NCBI GenBank assembly: GCA_017550165.1
Contig: JAFZQH010000029.1
Location: forward strand, 1 to 64,000
Reading direction: 5' to 3'
From: Lachnospiraceae bacterium
GTDB lineage: Bacteria; Bacillota; Clostridia; Lachnospirales; Lachnospiraceae
DNA length: 64,000 nucleotides
A program made the position numbers and the translations under genes. How positions within the stretch are numbered: position 1 is the first letter of the stretch; the number at the start of each line of letters is the position of its first letter. The notes below the pieces were generated by a model that was not told where the DNA came from, did not search any database, and saw nothing but the letters and a program-made list of their open reading frames with translations. Positions 17,998 through 27,060 of this stretch are shown piece after piece.

Positions 17998-19575
17998 TCA
18001 ATCCTCTATATCTATGGGCATATTAATGCCCTCTACATTGCTCAGGTCAATAAAGCTGCCTCTGAAAGAGGACTTTTCCGATGCGGATACCTGGATGTTC
18101 ACGCTCTTGCCCGTCCGGTCGGCTATCAGCTTCTTTACCGTATCCAGGGAATCTCCGGAATTCAGGAAGGTAAGAGCCACATTGTTATCCGGCACTATTA
18201 TAAGGCTGTCCCCGCCGGCACTTATCTCCGCATTTGAAACATATCTCACCAGGGGCTGCTCAAGGCCGCTGCATATGCTCTTCCAGCTGGCGGCTATCTG
18301 CTGCAGGTCCTCCGGGAGTGCGGCTATGGGGATCCGCTCCTTCTCTTTCTCTTCAGGCTTCACATCTTCCGATCCGGATGGAGTCCTGCCTGATCTTCCC
18401 CCTTCCGGGATCTTAAAATCCCCACTCTCAAGCTTCTTCTCCAACTCCGATATCCTCTTGACCAGCGAAGTATTATCCTGCTCCATCTGGGGCTTGCACA
18501 GCTTGATCAGCGCAACCTCCAGCACAACCCTCTTCTGTCTGGCATCCTTGATATCATTGGATAACTGGGAAAAAATCCTTATGTATCTTACTATATCATC
18601 AAAATCAACTTTTGAGGCCTGTTCCTTTAACACAGCCAGGTTCTCGGAAGAAACATCTATAACGTCCTCCATCTCATCAGAGCTTTTTAAAAGCATGAGA
18701 TTACGAAGATACCATGTGAATTCATTTACAAAATTGGTCAACTCCCTGCCTGCCAGGACTATCTCTTCCACCTTGCTCATAAGACCGGCGACGTCCTTTT
18801 TAAGGACCATCTCAAACATCTCCCCATATACCCCGGTATCTACGGCTCCCAGGGTATCAAGGACCTTATCATATGTAAGCCCTTCTCCCATGAAAAAAGC
18901 TATGCATCGATCCAGAAGGCTTAATGCATCACGCATGGAACCGTCTGCAACCCGCGCAATATAGCTTAAAGCCTTCTCCTCAACATCCAGGCCCTCTCTG
19001 TCGGAGATTTCGCGAAGCCTCCCTGTAATAGTCTCTATGGAGATCCTTCTGAAGTCATACCTCTGGCATCTGGACAACACTGTAACAGGGATCTTGTGAA
19101 CCTCTGTGGTGGCAAGAATGAATATCACATATGAGGGTGGCTCCTCCAGTGTCTTAAGTAGCGCATTATAGGCTCCCGCAGACAGCATGTGGACCTCGTC
19201 TATTATGTATACTCTGTATTTTCCTTCCGTGGGGGAATAATTCACTTCATCCCTGATCTCGCGGATATTATCTACTCCATTGTTGGACGCAGCATCTATC
19301 TCCACTACGTTCATGGACCGGCCTTCTAAGATGGCCCGGCATGTAGGGCATTCATTGCAGGGGCTGCCGTCCTTGGGGTTCTCGCAATTGACTGCCCTGG
19401 CAAAAAGCTTGGCAATAGTAGTCTTACCAGTTCCTCTCGTTCCACAGAAAAGATAGGCATGACCGATACGGTCTGCCTTTATCTGATTAGTAAGAGTTGT
19501 AACTATATGCTCCTGGCCCTTGACTTCCTCAAACTCTCCGGGCCTGAACTTTCTGTATAATGCAACGTAGGACAT
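17998..19575 (-). CDS. dnaX: DNA polymerase III subunits gamma/tau
   Basis: The clamp-loader ATPase of the replicase, 525 aa. It starts with the family hallmark MSYVALYRKFRP. Walker A is GTRGTGKTT (45-53), a zinc-binding cluster of four Cys (CENPKDGSPCNECPTC) follows, Walker B is VYIIDEVHML, and TVLSRCQRYDF is the sensor region. After the collar domain comes a low-complexity linker rich in Glu, Lys and Ser, and then a tau-like C-terminus. No obvious slippery frameshift sequence was noticed. It heads the run ybaB-recR-fsa-tkt. Confidence 0.97.
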   Translation of the reverse strand: MSYVALYRKFRPGEFEEVKGQEHIVTTLTNQIKADRIGHAYLFCGTRGTGKTTIAKLFARAVNCENPKDGSPCNECPTCRAILEGRSMNVVEIDAASNNGVDNIREIRDEVNYSPTEGKYRVYIIDEVHMLSAGAYNALLKTLEEPPSYVIFILATTEVHKIPVTVLSRCQRYDFRRISIETITGRLREISDREGLDVEEKALSYIARVADGSMRDALSLLDRCIAFFMGEGLTYDKVLDTLGAVDTGVYGEMFEMVLKKDVAGLMSKVEEIVLAGRELTNFVNEFTWYLRNLMLLKSSDEMEDVIDVSSENLAVLKEQASKVDFDDIVRYIRIFSQLSNDIKDARQKRVVLEVALIKLCKPQMEQDNTSLVKRISELEKKLESGDFKIPEGGRSGRTPSGSEDVKPEEKEKERIPIAALPEDLQQIAASWKSICSGLEQPLVRYVSNAEISAGGDSLIIVPDNNVALTFLNSGDSLDTVKKLIADRTGKSVNIQVSASEKSSFRGSFIDLSNVEGINMPIDIED

Positions 19576-19640
19576 TTTAATACCACAATCTTTACTCTGT
19601 ATAAACCTCGACCTGCGCCACGATATAAAATCGTGGCATA

Positions 19641-20333
19641 CTAAACCTTAAACCTGTACCCCACACCCCATATCGTCTCTATATACTGGGGTTTTGCGGT
19701 ATTTAATTCGATCTTTTCACGGATCTTCTTGATATGGACTGTAACAGTAGCGATATCACCGATGGACTCCATATCCCATATTTTACTGAAGAGCTCCTCT
19801 TTAGTAAATACGTGGTTGGGATTCTCCGCAAGGAAAGTAAGAAGGTCGAATTCCTTAGTGGTAAATGTCTTCTCCTCCCCATTGATCCATACCCGTCTGG
19901 CAGTCTTGTCGATCTTGACACCGCGGATCTCTATTATATCATTTTCCTGCTTGTTACGGCCTGCCGTCAAACGGTCAAATCTGGACAAATGCGCCTTAAC
20001 CCTGGCTACCAGTTCGCTGGGGGAAAAGGGCTTGGTCATGTAATCATCAGCCCCCAGTCCCAATCCGTGGATCTTGTCGATATCGTCCTTCTTGGCGGAA
20101 ACCATGATAATGGGAGTGTTCTTAGACTCTCGTATCTTTTTGCAGATATCGAATCCGTCCGTCCCGGGAAGCATAAGATCCAGGATAAATAGGTCGAAAT
20201 CTTCAGCCAATGCCCGGTTCATTCCGGCAGTTCCGTCGTTCTCGATCTCTACCTCAAAGCCTGAAAGCTCCAGATAATCCTTCTCAAGCTCGGCTATAGT
20301 CTCCTCATCCTCAACTATCAGTATCCTGCTCAT
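19641..20333 (-). CDS. OmpR/PhoB-type response regulator
   Basis: A transcriptional regulator of a two-component system, 230 aa. The receiver domain has EDEE at the N-terminus, the phosphoacceptor Asp52 in FILDLMLPG, and conserved Lys in KPFSPSEL. The winged-helix DNA-binding domain follows (WINGEEKTFTTKEFDLLTFL, ending in IETIWGVGYRFKV). Its start overlaps the histidine kinase gene by 23 bases, so the two are co-translated partners. It lies 65 bases upstream of dnaX on the same strand, with only a hairpin between. Confidence 0.95.
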   Translation of the reverse strand: MSRILIVEDEETIAELEKDYLELSGFEVEIENDGTAGMNRALAEDFDLFILDLMLPGTDGFDICKKIRESKNTPIIMVSAKKDDIDKIHGLGLGADDYMTKPFSPSELVARVKAHLSRFDRLTAGRNKQENDIIEIRGVKIDKTARRVWINGEEKTFTTKEFDLLTFLAENPNHVFTKEELFSKIWDMESIGDIATVTVHIKKIREKIELNTAKPQYIETIWGVGYRFKV

Positions 20334-21819
20334 CTAAAACCACCTCCTGGTATTTTCTCAAAACGAAGTACATAACTGTCCCCTTATCTTCCTCGCTGGA
20401 GGCCCATATCTTGCCGCCATGGTCTTCCACTATCTTCTTGACTATGGACAGGCCGATACCGGATCCGCCCTGGGAGGAATTGCGGGAAGCGTCTGTTCTG
20501 TAGAATCTGTCGAATATATAGGGGATATCCTTCTTGGCTATTCCTTTGCCGTTATCCTCTATCTCTACCTGGATAAAATCTCCTACGTCCTTGATCCTCA
20601 TATCTATATGGCCCTTGGCCTTATCTATATACTTAATGGAATTGCCGATAATGTTATGTATCACACGAGAAAGCTGCTCGCTGTCCGCCACCACCATAAC
20701 ATCGGAAGCCACATGGTTCTCATAGGTCAAGTCTATGTTCCTGGACTCCAGATCCAATGACAGTTCCTCGGTACAATCCCCGAAATAATCCCTGACATTG
20801 ATCTTCTTAAAAGTGTAGGGAATGCGGTTGGTATCTATCTTACAGTAAAGAGTCAACTCATTTATCAGGGAATCCATCTCATTAGCTTTATTATAAATTG
20901 TCCTGATATATTTGTCCATTTTCTCCGGAGTATCCGCCACACCGTCCATGATCCCTTCTACATAGCCCTTAACGGCCGTTATAGGAGTCTTTAGGTCATG
21001 GGAAATGTTACTGATAAGCTCCTTGTTCTCCTTATCGCTCTCCAGTTTCTCGGCAGTGGAAGCTTTAAGCCTCGCCCTCATGTCTTCGAAATTGCTGAAA
21101 AGTTCACCGATCTCATCTCCGGAGTCATATTCCAGGGTAAAGTCCAGATCTCCCTCCTTGATCCTTTGGGTAGCCTCTTTCAGCTTACGCAGAGGAGTAA
21201 CAATCCCCGTGTATATCCACCATGTAAGAAAAAGACTGGTAATGATAAGCACCAGGATGATGGACATGACTATCTGGAATCCCAGCTCCCTGATCTCCGG
21301 TGAGGGCTGCAGCGTAGGCGTTATAAGAAAAATGCTGCCCATTTCCACATCGCTGTTGGAGAAATCCAGCTGCCTTACCAGAACATCCAGACCGTCACTG
21401 ATATAGTATCCCAGATCAGGATTCTCCGAGACCTGGCCGTATTCCGGCAAATGACCGAATAACCGGGGCATTTCATAATCGGCACCGTTATATATGATCT
21501 CCTCATCGCCCCTTACCAGGATAAACGCGCTCTTGTACTCCAGCTTTGCATTGGTCTCCTTTAAGAACTCCAAGTCCGTAAGGCGGTCCGGATCCTCCTC
21601 CGCGATAGCGGCCAGTTCTCCGTACACGCTCTTGGAATACTTGTCGGGAAGCTGAATGGAGTTCCCTAAGAATACATACTCTGAGGGATCGATCCCGTAT
21701 TTCTGCTCAAGATTATTGGTATAAAACCTCATAAGGCCGAATATGGTGGCTGTAGCCAGAAATATCGGCATAAGGATCATTATTAAAAACGAAAGGATAA
21801 GTCTTTTTTGTAAATTCAT
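20311..21819 (-). CDS. Membrane sensor histidine kinase (HAMP-HisKA)
   Basis: The sensor partner of the adjacent response regulator, 502 aa. A first membrane helix (about 7-30), an extracytoplasmic sensing domain (about 31-180) and a second helix (about 185-205) lead into a HAMP linker. The HisKA phosphorylation site is NISHDLKTPITAVKGY, the ATP-binding N box is VIHNIIGNSIKYI, and the G boxes are DNGKGI and GSGIGLSIVKKIVEDH. The signal sensed cannot be told. A minus-strand promoter lies at 21898-21926. Confidence 0.94.
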   Translation of the reverse strand: MNLQKRLILSFLIMILMPIFLATATIFGLMRFYTNNLEQKYGIDPSEYVFLGNSIQLPDKYSKSVYGELAAIAEEDPDRLTDLEFLKETNAKLEYKSAFILVRGDEEIIYNGADYEMPRLFGHLPEYGQVSENPDLGYYISDGLDVLVRQLDFSNSDVEMGSIFLITPTLQPSPEIRELGFQIVMSIILVLIITSLFLTWWIYTGIVTPLRKLKEATQRIKEGDLDFTLEYDSGDEIGELFSNFEDMRARLKASTAEKLESDKENKELISNISHDLKTPITAVKGYVEGIMDGVADTPEKMDKYIRTIYNKANEMDSLINELTLYCKIDTNRIPYTFKKINVRDYFGDCTEELSLDLESRNIDLTYENHVASDVMVVADSEQLSRVIHNIIGNSIKYIDKAKGHIDMRIKDVGDFIQVEIEDNGKGIAKKDIPYIFDRFYRTDASRNSSQGGSGIGLSIVKKIVEDHGGKIWASSEEDKGTVMYFVLRKYQEVVLDEQDTDS

Positions 21820-21897
21820 CTATTCTGCACCTGCGGTAATAATTCACTGTCCCGGTCCCGGAACATCTCTCCCTGTTATTCCCGTCCACTGCTTACG

Positions 21898-21926
21898 ATT
21901 ATATCTTATTTTATTAAAGCTGGAAA
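21898..21926 (-). promoter_or_regulatory. Predicted promoter for the histidine kinase operon
   Basis: On the minus strand TTTCCA (21921-21926), a 17-base spacer and TATAAT (21898-21903) precede the kinase start by about 80 bases. It is back to back with the plus-strand promoter at 21957. Confidence 0.55.
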
Positions 21927-21956
21927 GAATCTTTTGATCATATGAGGAAATCGCTC

Positions 21957-21985
21957 TTGACATATTATGGAAATGTTGTTAAAAT
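21957..21985 (+). promoter_or_regulatory. Near-consensus promoter reading into the repeat array
   Basis: TTGACA (21957-21962), a spacer of exactly 17 bases and TAAAAT (21980-21985) form one of the best sigma-A promoters in the window. A transcript from about 21992 would cover the whole inverted-repeat array and then the gene at 22441, giving a leader of about 450 bases with no long plus-strand reading frame. Confidence 0.7.
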
Positions 21986-22091
21986 TGCTCTTGGTAATAT
22001 CTATTATCTGCTGTACTACATCTGTTTTTTGTTGTTCTGTTTCCGGGATATGTCGTTCTGTTCCTGTTTTTCGTTGTCAGCATCTGAGAAA

Positions 22092-22410
22092 TATGCCCTA
22101 AATGGCCTTTATCCCTCCTCAGGGGCATACTATTTTCAAATATATCATCGGAAAACCGGTACAAATATGCCCTAGACTGAGTTTTTCGATGATTTAGGGC
22201 ATACATTCTTATCACATTAACGCTTGATTCCTCCAATTTATATGCCTCAAATCAAGAATCCTCCTTTTTTAAGGCATACATCTCCATATTCCGCCCTTGA
22301 AAAACCCATTTTTTATGCCCCAAACCGAGCTAATTATATTTCAGAGGCATACCACTAATATTTTTTACAGATAATCAAGCAAAATTGTATGCCTCAAACA
22401 GAGGTGCATT
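22092..22410 (+). repeat. Periodic array of inverted-repeat hairpins
   Basis: Four units start with TATGCC and end with GGCATA exactly 38 bases later (22092-22129, 22166-22203, 22241-22278, 22314-22351). A fifth, degenerate unit starts at 22388. Unit starts are 74, 75, 73 and 74 bases apart. The forward half-site consensus is RTATGCCYYAAA and the reverse half-sites read GTATGCCYY on the other strand. Stems are 6-9 bases; the loops and the 35-37-base intervals between units are all different. A strong promoter lies 107 bases upstream of the first unit, and the nuclease-like gene starts 31 bases downstream of the last. I do not recognise the element. Confidence 0.8.
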
Positions 22411-22440
22411 ACCACAAATTCGCAATAGGAGAAAAGAAGA

Positions 22441-23235
22441 ATGAATGAATTGATCACACAACTTAACAAAAGGATCATACTCTTAAATAAAGCTATCAAA
22501 ACTGCCGAGAAGGAGACCAACTCTTTCCCCGAAGGTAGCCTTCGCATTTCAAATCAAAAAAGGCAGAAAAGGTACTACCGGATAACACCGGATACTGATC
22601 ATACGGGAGAATACATTAAACATGATAATGAGAAACTGATCCGGGCTCTGGCTCAGAGTGCTTATAACAAACACTTCCTCAAACTGGCTCACAACGAGCT
22701 GTCTAAACTTGAAAATACTATGTCCAGCTTGGAAAAAAACAACGCAGATAAAGCATTTCAGAATCTTTCGGATGACCGCAGGAGTCTTATATCACCGTAT
22801 ATCATCACGGATGAATTGTTTGCAAAGGAATGGCAGTCCAAACCATTCAAAAGCAATCCATATATGCCGGAAAACAGGGTATATGACACAAGAAGAGGAG
22901 AAAAAGTGCGTTCTAAGTCTGAAGCCATATTGGCAGATATACTCTATGAACAGTCAATACCCTACCATTACGAAATGCCCCTCGTCCTAAAAAACGGTGC
23001 AACCAGGTATCCTGACTTTACCCTGCTTAACATGAAAACAAGAGACGTAATCTACTTTGAACATTTCGGTTTACTGGATAATGAAGTATACCTGAACAAT
23101 TGCTTGCATAAACTTGATGAATACAGACAAAACTGCATCTATCCCGGCAAAAATCTCATCTTTACTTACGAGACCGAAGAATGTCCTCTGGACATCAAAG
23201 GAATCCGGAAAATGCTGAAAGACCTGTTATTGTAG
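22441..23235 (+). CDS. Hypothetical protein with PD-(D/E)XK nuclease-like signature
   Basis: An unassigned protein of 264 aa. Residues 1-30 and 75-105 are charged helical segments likely to form coiled coils. The C-terminal half shows a PD-(D/E)XK-like pattern: RSKSEAI (Glu161), YPDFTL (Asp192) and IYFEHFG (Glu207, where a Lys would be usual two residues on but Phe is seen). I have a general memory of similar proteins of unknown role in Lachnospiraceae. A purine-rich site (AATAGGAGAAAAGAAG) precedes the ATG. Its leader contains the inverted-repeat array, which may be its regulator or its target. Nuclease activity is only an inference. Confidence 0.65.
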   Translation: MNELITQLNKRIILLNKAIKTAEKETNSFPEGSLRISNQKRQKRYYRITPDTDHTGEYIKHDNEKLIRALAQSAYNKHFLKLAHNELSKLENTMSSLEKNNADKAFQNLSDDRRSLISPYIITDELFAKEWQSKPFKSNPYMPENRVYDTRRGEKVRSKSEAILADILYEQSIPYHYEMPLVLKNGATRYPDFTLLNMKTRDVIYFEHFGLLDNEVYLNNCLHKLDEYRQNCIYPGKNLIFTYETEECPLDIKGIRKMLKDLLL

Positions 23236-23253
23236 CTATATAAGAAATCAACT

Positions 23254-23280
23254 TGTGGCTGCCGCATTGCGACAGCCACA
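23254..23280. other. Hairpin between convergent genes
   Basis: TGTGGCTG (23254-23261) pairs with CAGCCACA (23273-23280). It lies between the stops of two convergent genes, but neither strand has a clear T-tract, so termination is uncertain. Confidence 0.4.
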
Positions 23281-23286
23281 CCTATG

Positions 23287-24315
23287 TTACCTGAAGTTAA
23301 GTCGTTTCTTGGTGAAATTATATCCCCACACCGACAGCCATCGACCGATATGGCCCGGGAGGTTGGCTCCTATGGAAAGGAAGCGGGTCCGAAGGAGGAA
23401 GTACGAATCCGGACATTTCTTCCTTGCGTATTTCCAGATGGCCTTCTTTTTCTTCAGGTCTCCCGGCTCATTCCTAATGTAGAGGAAGATGGAGGTGGTG
23501 GCAAGCATCAGGGCAAGATTACGCACCATATACCTGTAGAGCTTCCGTGGTAGGGCTCTATGATCAATATTTGAAAAACTGTCTATAACAAGCCTGGAAA
23601 TGTGGAGCTGCTGATCCAACTGCCTTATCTGAACCGTCTCATTTACCGACTGATCCGGTCTTCCAATGGTGTACAGATAATAATCAACATCCATGTAGTA
23701 TATGCTGTGAACGTGTCTTAAGGGACACATGACAAGAAGGTTGTCCGAATAGCATATATGGGAAGGAAGGGTCAGTTTGGTCTTATCCAGGACGTCTTTC
23801 CTGTAAATGAGATTATGGATCATCATATACTGGGTAGTAGAGAAACGCCCCATCTGGTCCCAGGTGGTAAGCCTGTCAGTGGGAAAAGCCCCCTTAAGGT
23901 TCATGGACACATCGGGAGAGCCTTCTTTCCGATAGACATAGTTGACCAGGAAAAGATCGGCCGGAGTCTCGGCCCCTTCAAGTTCCTCAAGCTTGTCCAT
24001 GATATTAAGCAGGGCCTCGGTGTTAACGCAGTCATCGGCATCCACTATACAGAAATACTTCCCGGTGGCTTCCCGCATGCCGGTATTGACCGCCTGGCCG
24101 AAACCGCCGTTCTCCTGATGGATGGCCCGTATAATGTCGGGATATTTCTTCTCATAATCCTGAGCGATCTCCCAGGTGTTATCAGAAGGAGACCCGTCAT
24201 CTACAACCAGTATCTCCAGAGTCTCGCCTCCGGGGACAAGGGAATCCAGGCAGTTACCCATAAATGCCGCTGAATTATAACAGGGCACCGTTACAGTTAA
24301 AATCTTTGAACTCAA
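23287..24315 (-). CDS. Family 2 glycosyltransferase
   Basis: A GT-A fold glycosyltransferase of about 342 aa. LTVTVPCYNSAAFMGNCLDS opens the domain, LVVDDGSPSDNT binds the nucleotide, and CIVDADDCV provides the metal-binding Asp residues. The C-terminal part is helical and basic. The most likely start is TTG at 24315, since GAGGGG lies six bases before it; the reading frame is open further upstream but overlaps the flippase-like gene. Together with that gene, 10 bases upstream, it may build a surface glycan or glycolipid. Confidence 0.85.
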   Translation of the reverse strand: MSSKILTVTVPCYNSAAFMGNCLDSLVPGGETLEILVVDDGSPSDNTWEIAQDYEKKYPDIIRAIHQENGGFGQAVNTGMREATGKYFCIVDADDCVNTEALLNIMDKLEELEGAETPADLFLVNYVYRKEGSPDVSMNLKGAFPTDRLTTWDQMGRFSTTQYMMIHNLIYRKDVLDKTKLTLPSHICYSDNLLVMCPLRHVHSIYYMDVDYYLYTIGRPDQSVNETVQIRQLDQQLHISRLVIDSFSNIDHRALPRKLYRYMVRNLALMLATTSIFLYIRNEPGDLKKKKAIWKYARKKCPDSYFLLRTRFLSIGANLPGHIGRWLSVWGYNFTKKRLNFR

Positions 24316-24325
24316 AACAAACCCC

Positions 24326-25408
24326 TCATTCTTCTGTATTATTCTCACTGCAGGAGTCATCCTCGATATCTTCCATCTCCTGACCGTGGTATCCGCGGAC
24401 ATCTTTGGAGACTATCAGTATCACGAAGCCTATCAGCAGACCTACGTAAAATGTAACGACTCTCCATACAAGCATGGAAGACGTGGCCAGGTAACTCCCC
24501 AGATAACTGTAGAGAAGCATATAACTTCCCTCACTGCCGCCCGATGCACCGGGTATCGGCATAAATGTATTGAACATGGTTACTGCGCTGGCAAGAGCCA
24601 GAAGCTCAGGAAACCTTGTTATGTCAAGTTTCGCTCCCACCGCAAGGAATGAAAAGAACGGAATGGAGTACAGCATGGTAAGCTTAAGCGCGTTCAGGAA
24701 AAGCGTGGTAAAAAACAGTTTCTTGTTGGAAAACAGCGCTTTTGACTTGATGCGGAATTCCTTAAAAACGGACCTTAAGTTCTTTGAAGTTTTCTCATAA
24801 TCCTTTACGATGTGAAGTTTTGAAAGTCCTTTAATGCATCTGTTTATGAAGAAATTCTGCAGCTTTTTTGAAGCCGAACCGATAAAGAGGACTGCCGTAA
24901 CGCCTATATTCACAGCAAATCCGATAGCAGCAATGATCTTAGTCCCGACGCCTCCCGAGAAGATCAGGTCCGACCGCAGGAGCATACAAACAGCTGCATA
25001 CACGACTATCACTATCTGGTAAGAAATAAGAGCCATGATGAGTATCCCGGATGCACATGTTCCGGACACACCCTGATGGCGGAAGACGTATACCTGAGCA
25101 AACTGCCCTCCTGTGGCAGAGGGTGTAAGGTCGCTGAAGAATATCCCCACCATATTATTGACAAATCCCTGTTTCAGTGAATAATCCTTGTTATACTGTC
25201 TGGCTATGACCTGCATGATGCGACCGTCAACTATGTAGTATCCCAGCATTAAAAGGAGCATGACAACAAGATACCCCGGCTTTACGGAAAGCAGGGCATC
25301 AACAACATCAGAGAGCTCATCTCCGACGGATATATATAATGAAAGGGCGCCAATGGCCACGATCACTATTATCGCAATAATGTACTTCATGAAGCGGTTT
25401 CTTTTCAT
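24326..25408 (-). CDS. LPG synthase/UPF0104-type integral membrane protein
   Basis: A polytopic membrane protein of 360 aa with about eight to nine helices, like the flippase half of MprF and the YbhN/AglD (UPF0104) proteins. DLTPSATGGQFAQVYVFRHQG is a conserved segment of that family, and PIPGASGGSEG is the second. Relatives are thought to move lipid-linked molecules across the membrane. There is no catalytic synthase domain. The C-terminus is short and acidic. The ribosome site is weak for both possible ATGs (25408 and 25390). Confidence 0.8.
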   Translation of the reverse strand: MKRNRFMKYIIAIIVIVAIGALSLYISVGDELSDVVDALLSVKPGYLVVMLLLMLGYYIVDGRIMQVIARQYNKDYSLKQGFVNNMVGIFFSDLTPSATGGQFAQVYVFRHQGVSGTCASGILIMALISYQIVIVVYAAVCMLLRSDLIFSGGVGTKIIAAIGFAVNIGVTAVLFIGSASKKLQNFFINRCIKGLSKLHIVKDYEKTSKNLRSVFKEFRIKSKALFSNKKLFFTTLFLNALKLTMLYSIPFFSFLAVGAKLDITRFPELLALASAVTMFNTFMPIPGASGGSEGSYMLLYSYLGSYLATSSMLVWRVVTFYVGLLIGFVILIVSKDVRGYHGQEMEDIEDDSCSENNTEE

Positions 25409-25467
25409 GAGAAAATTTTAATTCAAACAGGCGTTTATGTCAAATCTGATGCCCGGTTCTGTTTTTC

Positions 25468-25496
25468 TTGTATATGCTCGTAAAATAAGGGATAAT
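25468..25496 (+). promoter_or_regulatory. Predicted promoter for the xylulokinase gene
   Basis: TTGTAT (25468-25473), 17 bases and GATAAT (25491-25496), about 60 bases before the start. The intergenic region is shared with the divergent flippase-like gene. Confidence 0.5.
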
Positions 25497-25557
25497 GTAA
25501 TATGATAATTGATTCAATCCGGTGTGTGGATTCTAATTTTTTCAGGCAGGTAATGAT

Positions 25558-27027
25558 ATGTTATACATAGGGATCGATCTGGGAACTTCAGCAATTAAAC
25601 TATTACTTATGGACGAGAAAGGGGAAATCCAAAAGACGGTATCCAAGTCTTATGACTTATACTTTCCCCGGCCCGGCTGGGCCGAGCAGAGCCCGGAGGA
25701 CTGGTTTTCCGCCGCCTTAAGCGGTCTGCGGGATCTGTTACAGGATGCGGATTGCAGCCGGGTAGCAGGCATCGGTATCGGTGGGCAGATGCACGGCCTT
25801 GTTGTGCTGGATGAAAAGGATCAGGTTATCCGTCCTGCCATCCTATGGAATGACGGACGATCCACAGCCGAATGTGCTTTCCTGAACAATGAGATCGGGC
25901 AGGATAAGCTTTCGGCATATACAGCAAACATTGCATTTGCCGGTTTTACAGCGCCCAAGCTCCTTTGGATGAAGAAAAACGAGCCGGAGCAGTTCAAAAG
26001 GATTGATAAGATCATGCTGCCCAAGGATTACCTCATATACAGATTATCCGGAATACACTGCTCGGACGTGTCCGATGCATCAGGAACCCTTTATTTTGAC
26101 GTTAAAAACAGACGTTGGTCTGAAGAAATGGCAGAAATCTGCGGGATAAGCATATCCTGTCTCGGTGAAGTCCATGAAAGCTTCGAGGCGGTAGGAACAA
26201 TAAAGCCTGAAATTGCCGCAGAACTTGGACTGTCAGATAAGGTTGTCATCGCTGCCGGAGCGGGTGACAATGCGGCAGCGGCCGTGGGAACCGGAACCGT
26301 CGGTGACGGAAGATGTAATATTTCTCTCGGGACCAGCGGGACCATATTTATTTCTTCAAGCAGTTTTCGGCTTGATCCGAATAATGCGCTTCACTCATTT
26401 GCACATGCAGATGGCAGCTTCCATCTTATGGGATGTATGTTAAGCGCCGCATCCTGTAACAAGTGGTGGATGGAGGATATTCTGGGGACCGACCGGTTTG
26501 AAGATGAACAAAAGAATATAACGGGGCTTGGTGAGAATCATGTTTTCTTCCTGCCCTACCTTATGGGAGAGCGCTCACCCATAAATGATACATTCGCCCG
26601 GGGAACATTTACGGGGATCACCATGGATACCACAAGATCCGACATGACTCTGGCCGTCCTTTAAGGAGTTGCATTTGCCTTAAAAGATTCCTTCGAAGTG
26701 GCCAGAACTCTTGGAATCGATATTCCACGCACTAAGATCTGCGGTGGTGGTGCAAAAAGCCTGCTCTGGAGAAAGATCATCGCAAATGTTCTGGGGATCA
26801 GTCTGGATATAATTGAAAGTGAAGAGGGCCCCGGATATGGTGGCGCCATGCTTGCCGCCGTTGCATGTGGTGACTTCAAAAGCGTGGCAGAAGCCGCAGA
26901 TTCCCTGGTTAAGGTTACGGAATCCATGAATCCCGAACCCGGACTTATGGAGAAATATGCAGACCGTTACCACGCTTTCAAACAAATCTATCCGGCATTA
27001 AAGCCGGTGTTTAGGCAATGCAGCTGA
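25558..27027 (+). pseudogene. xylB: Xylulokinase interrupted by an in-frame TAA
   Basis: A FGGY-family sugar kinase, most like xylulokinase (D-xylulose to xylulose 5-phosphate). Without its stop it would be 489 aa, the normal length. GIDLGTSAIKLLLMD is the N-terminal phosphate loop, GQMHGLV and ILWNDGR are substrate motifs, and GAGDNAAAAVGTG is central. Codon 369 (26662-26664) is TAA where the family has Glu (VL-E-GVAFAL). The same frame continues with ATP-site residues CGGGAKSLLWRK to the natural end at 27027. A single G-to-T change from GAA explains it. The 368-aa product would lack part of the nucleotide site, so it is probably inactive unless this is a sequencing error. No xylose isomerase or transporter is nearby. 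Confidence 0.88.
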
Positions 27028-27060
27028 TACTACTTATCAACAACAACCTTTAAATTAAGG

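Noticed and set aside
19617..19637. Terminator between the response regulator and dnaX
   Set aside because: GCCACGAT and ATCGTGGC form a stem, but no T-tract follows on the minus strand, so termination is doubtful.
19576..19640. Signal recognition particle RNA next to dnaX
   Set aside because: This RNA often lies near dnaX in Firmicutes, but the 65-base gap holds only a small hairpin (19617-19637) and is too short.
21979..22236. 85-aa minus-strand reading frame across the repeat array
   Set aside because: Its recurring MPL and GHI fragments come from the TATGCC/GGCATA half-sites themselves, there is no clear ribosome site, and it covers only part of the array.
22092..22410. CRISPR array
   Set aside because: Conserved blocks are only 7-12 bases, alternate in orientation and form hairpins with unique loops; there are no cas genes in the window.
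26662..26664. Programmed recoding or selenocysteine at the xylulokinase stop
   Set aside because: The codon is TAA, not TGA, and family members carry Glu here, so a nonsense change or sequencing error is simpler.
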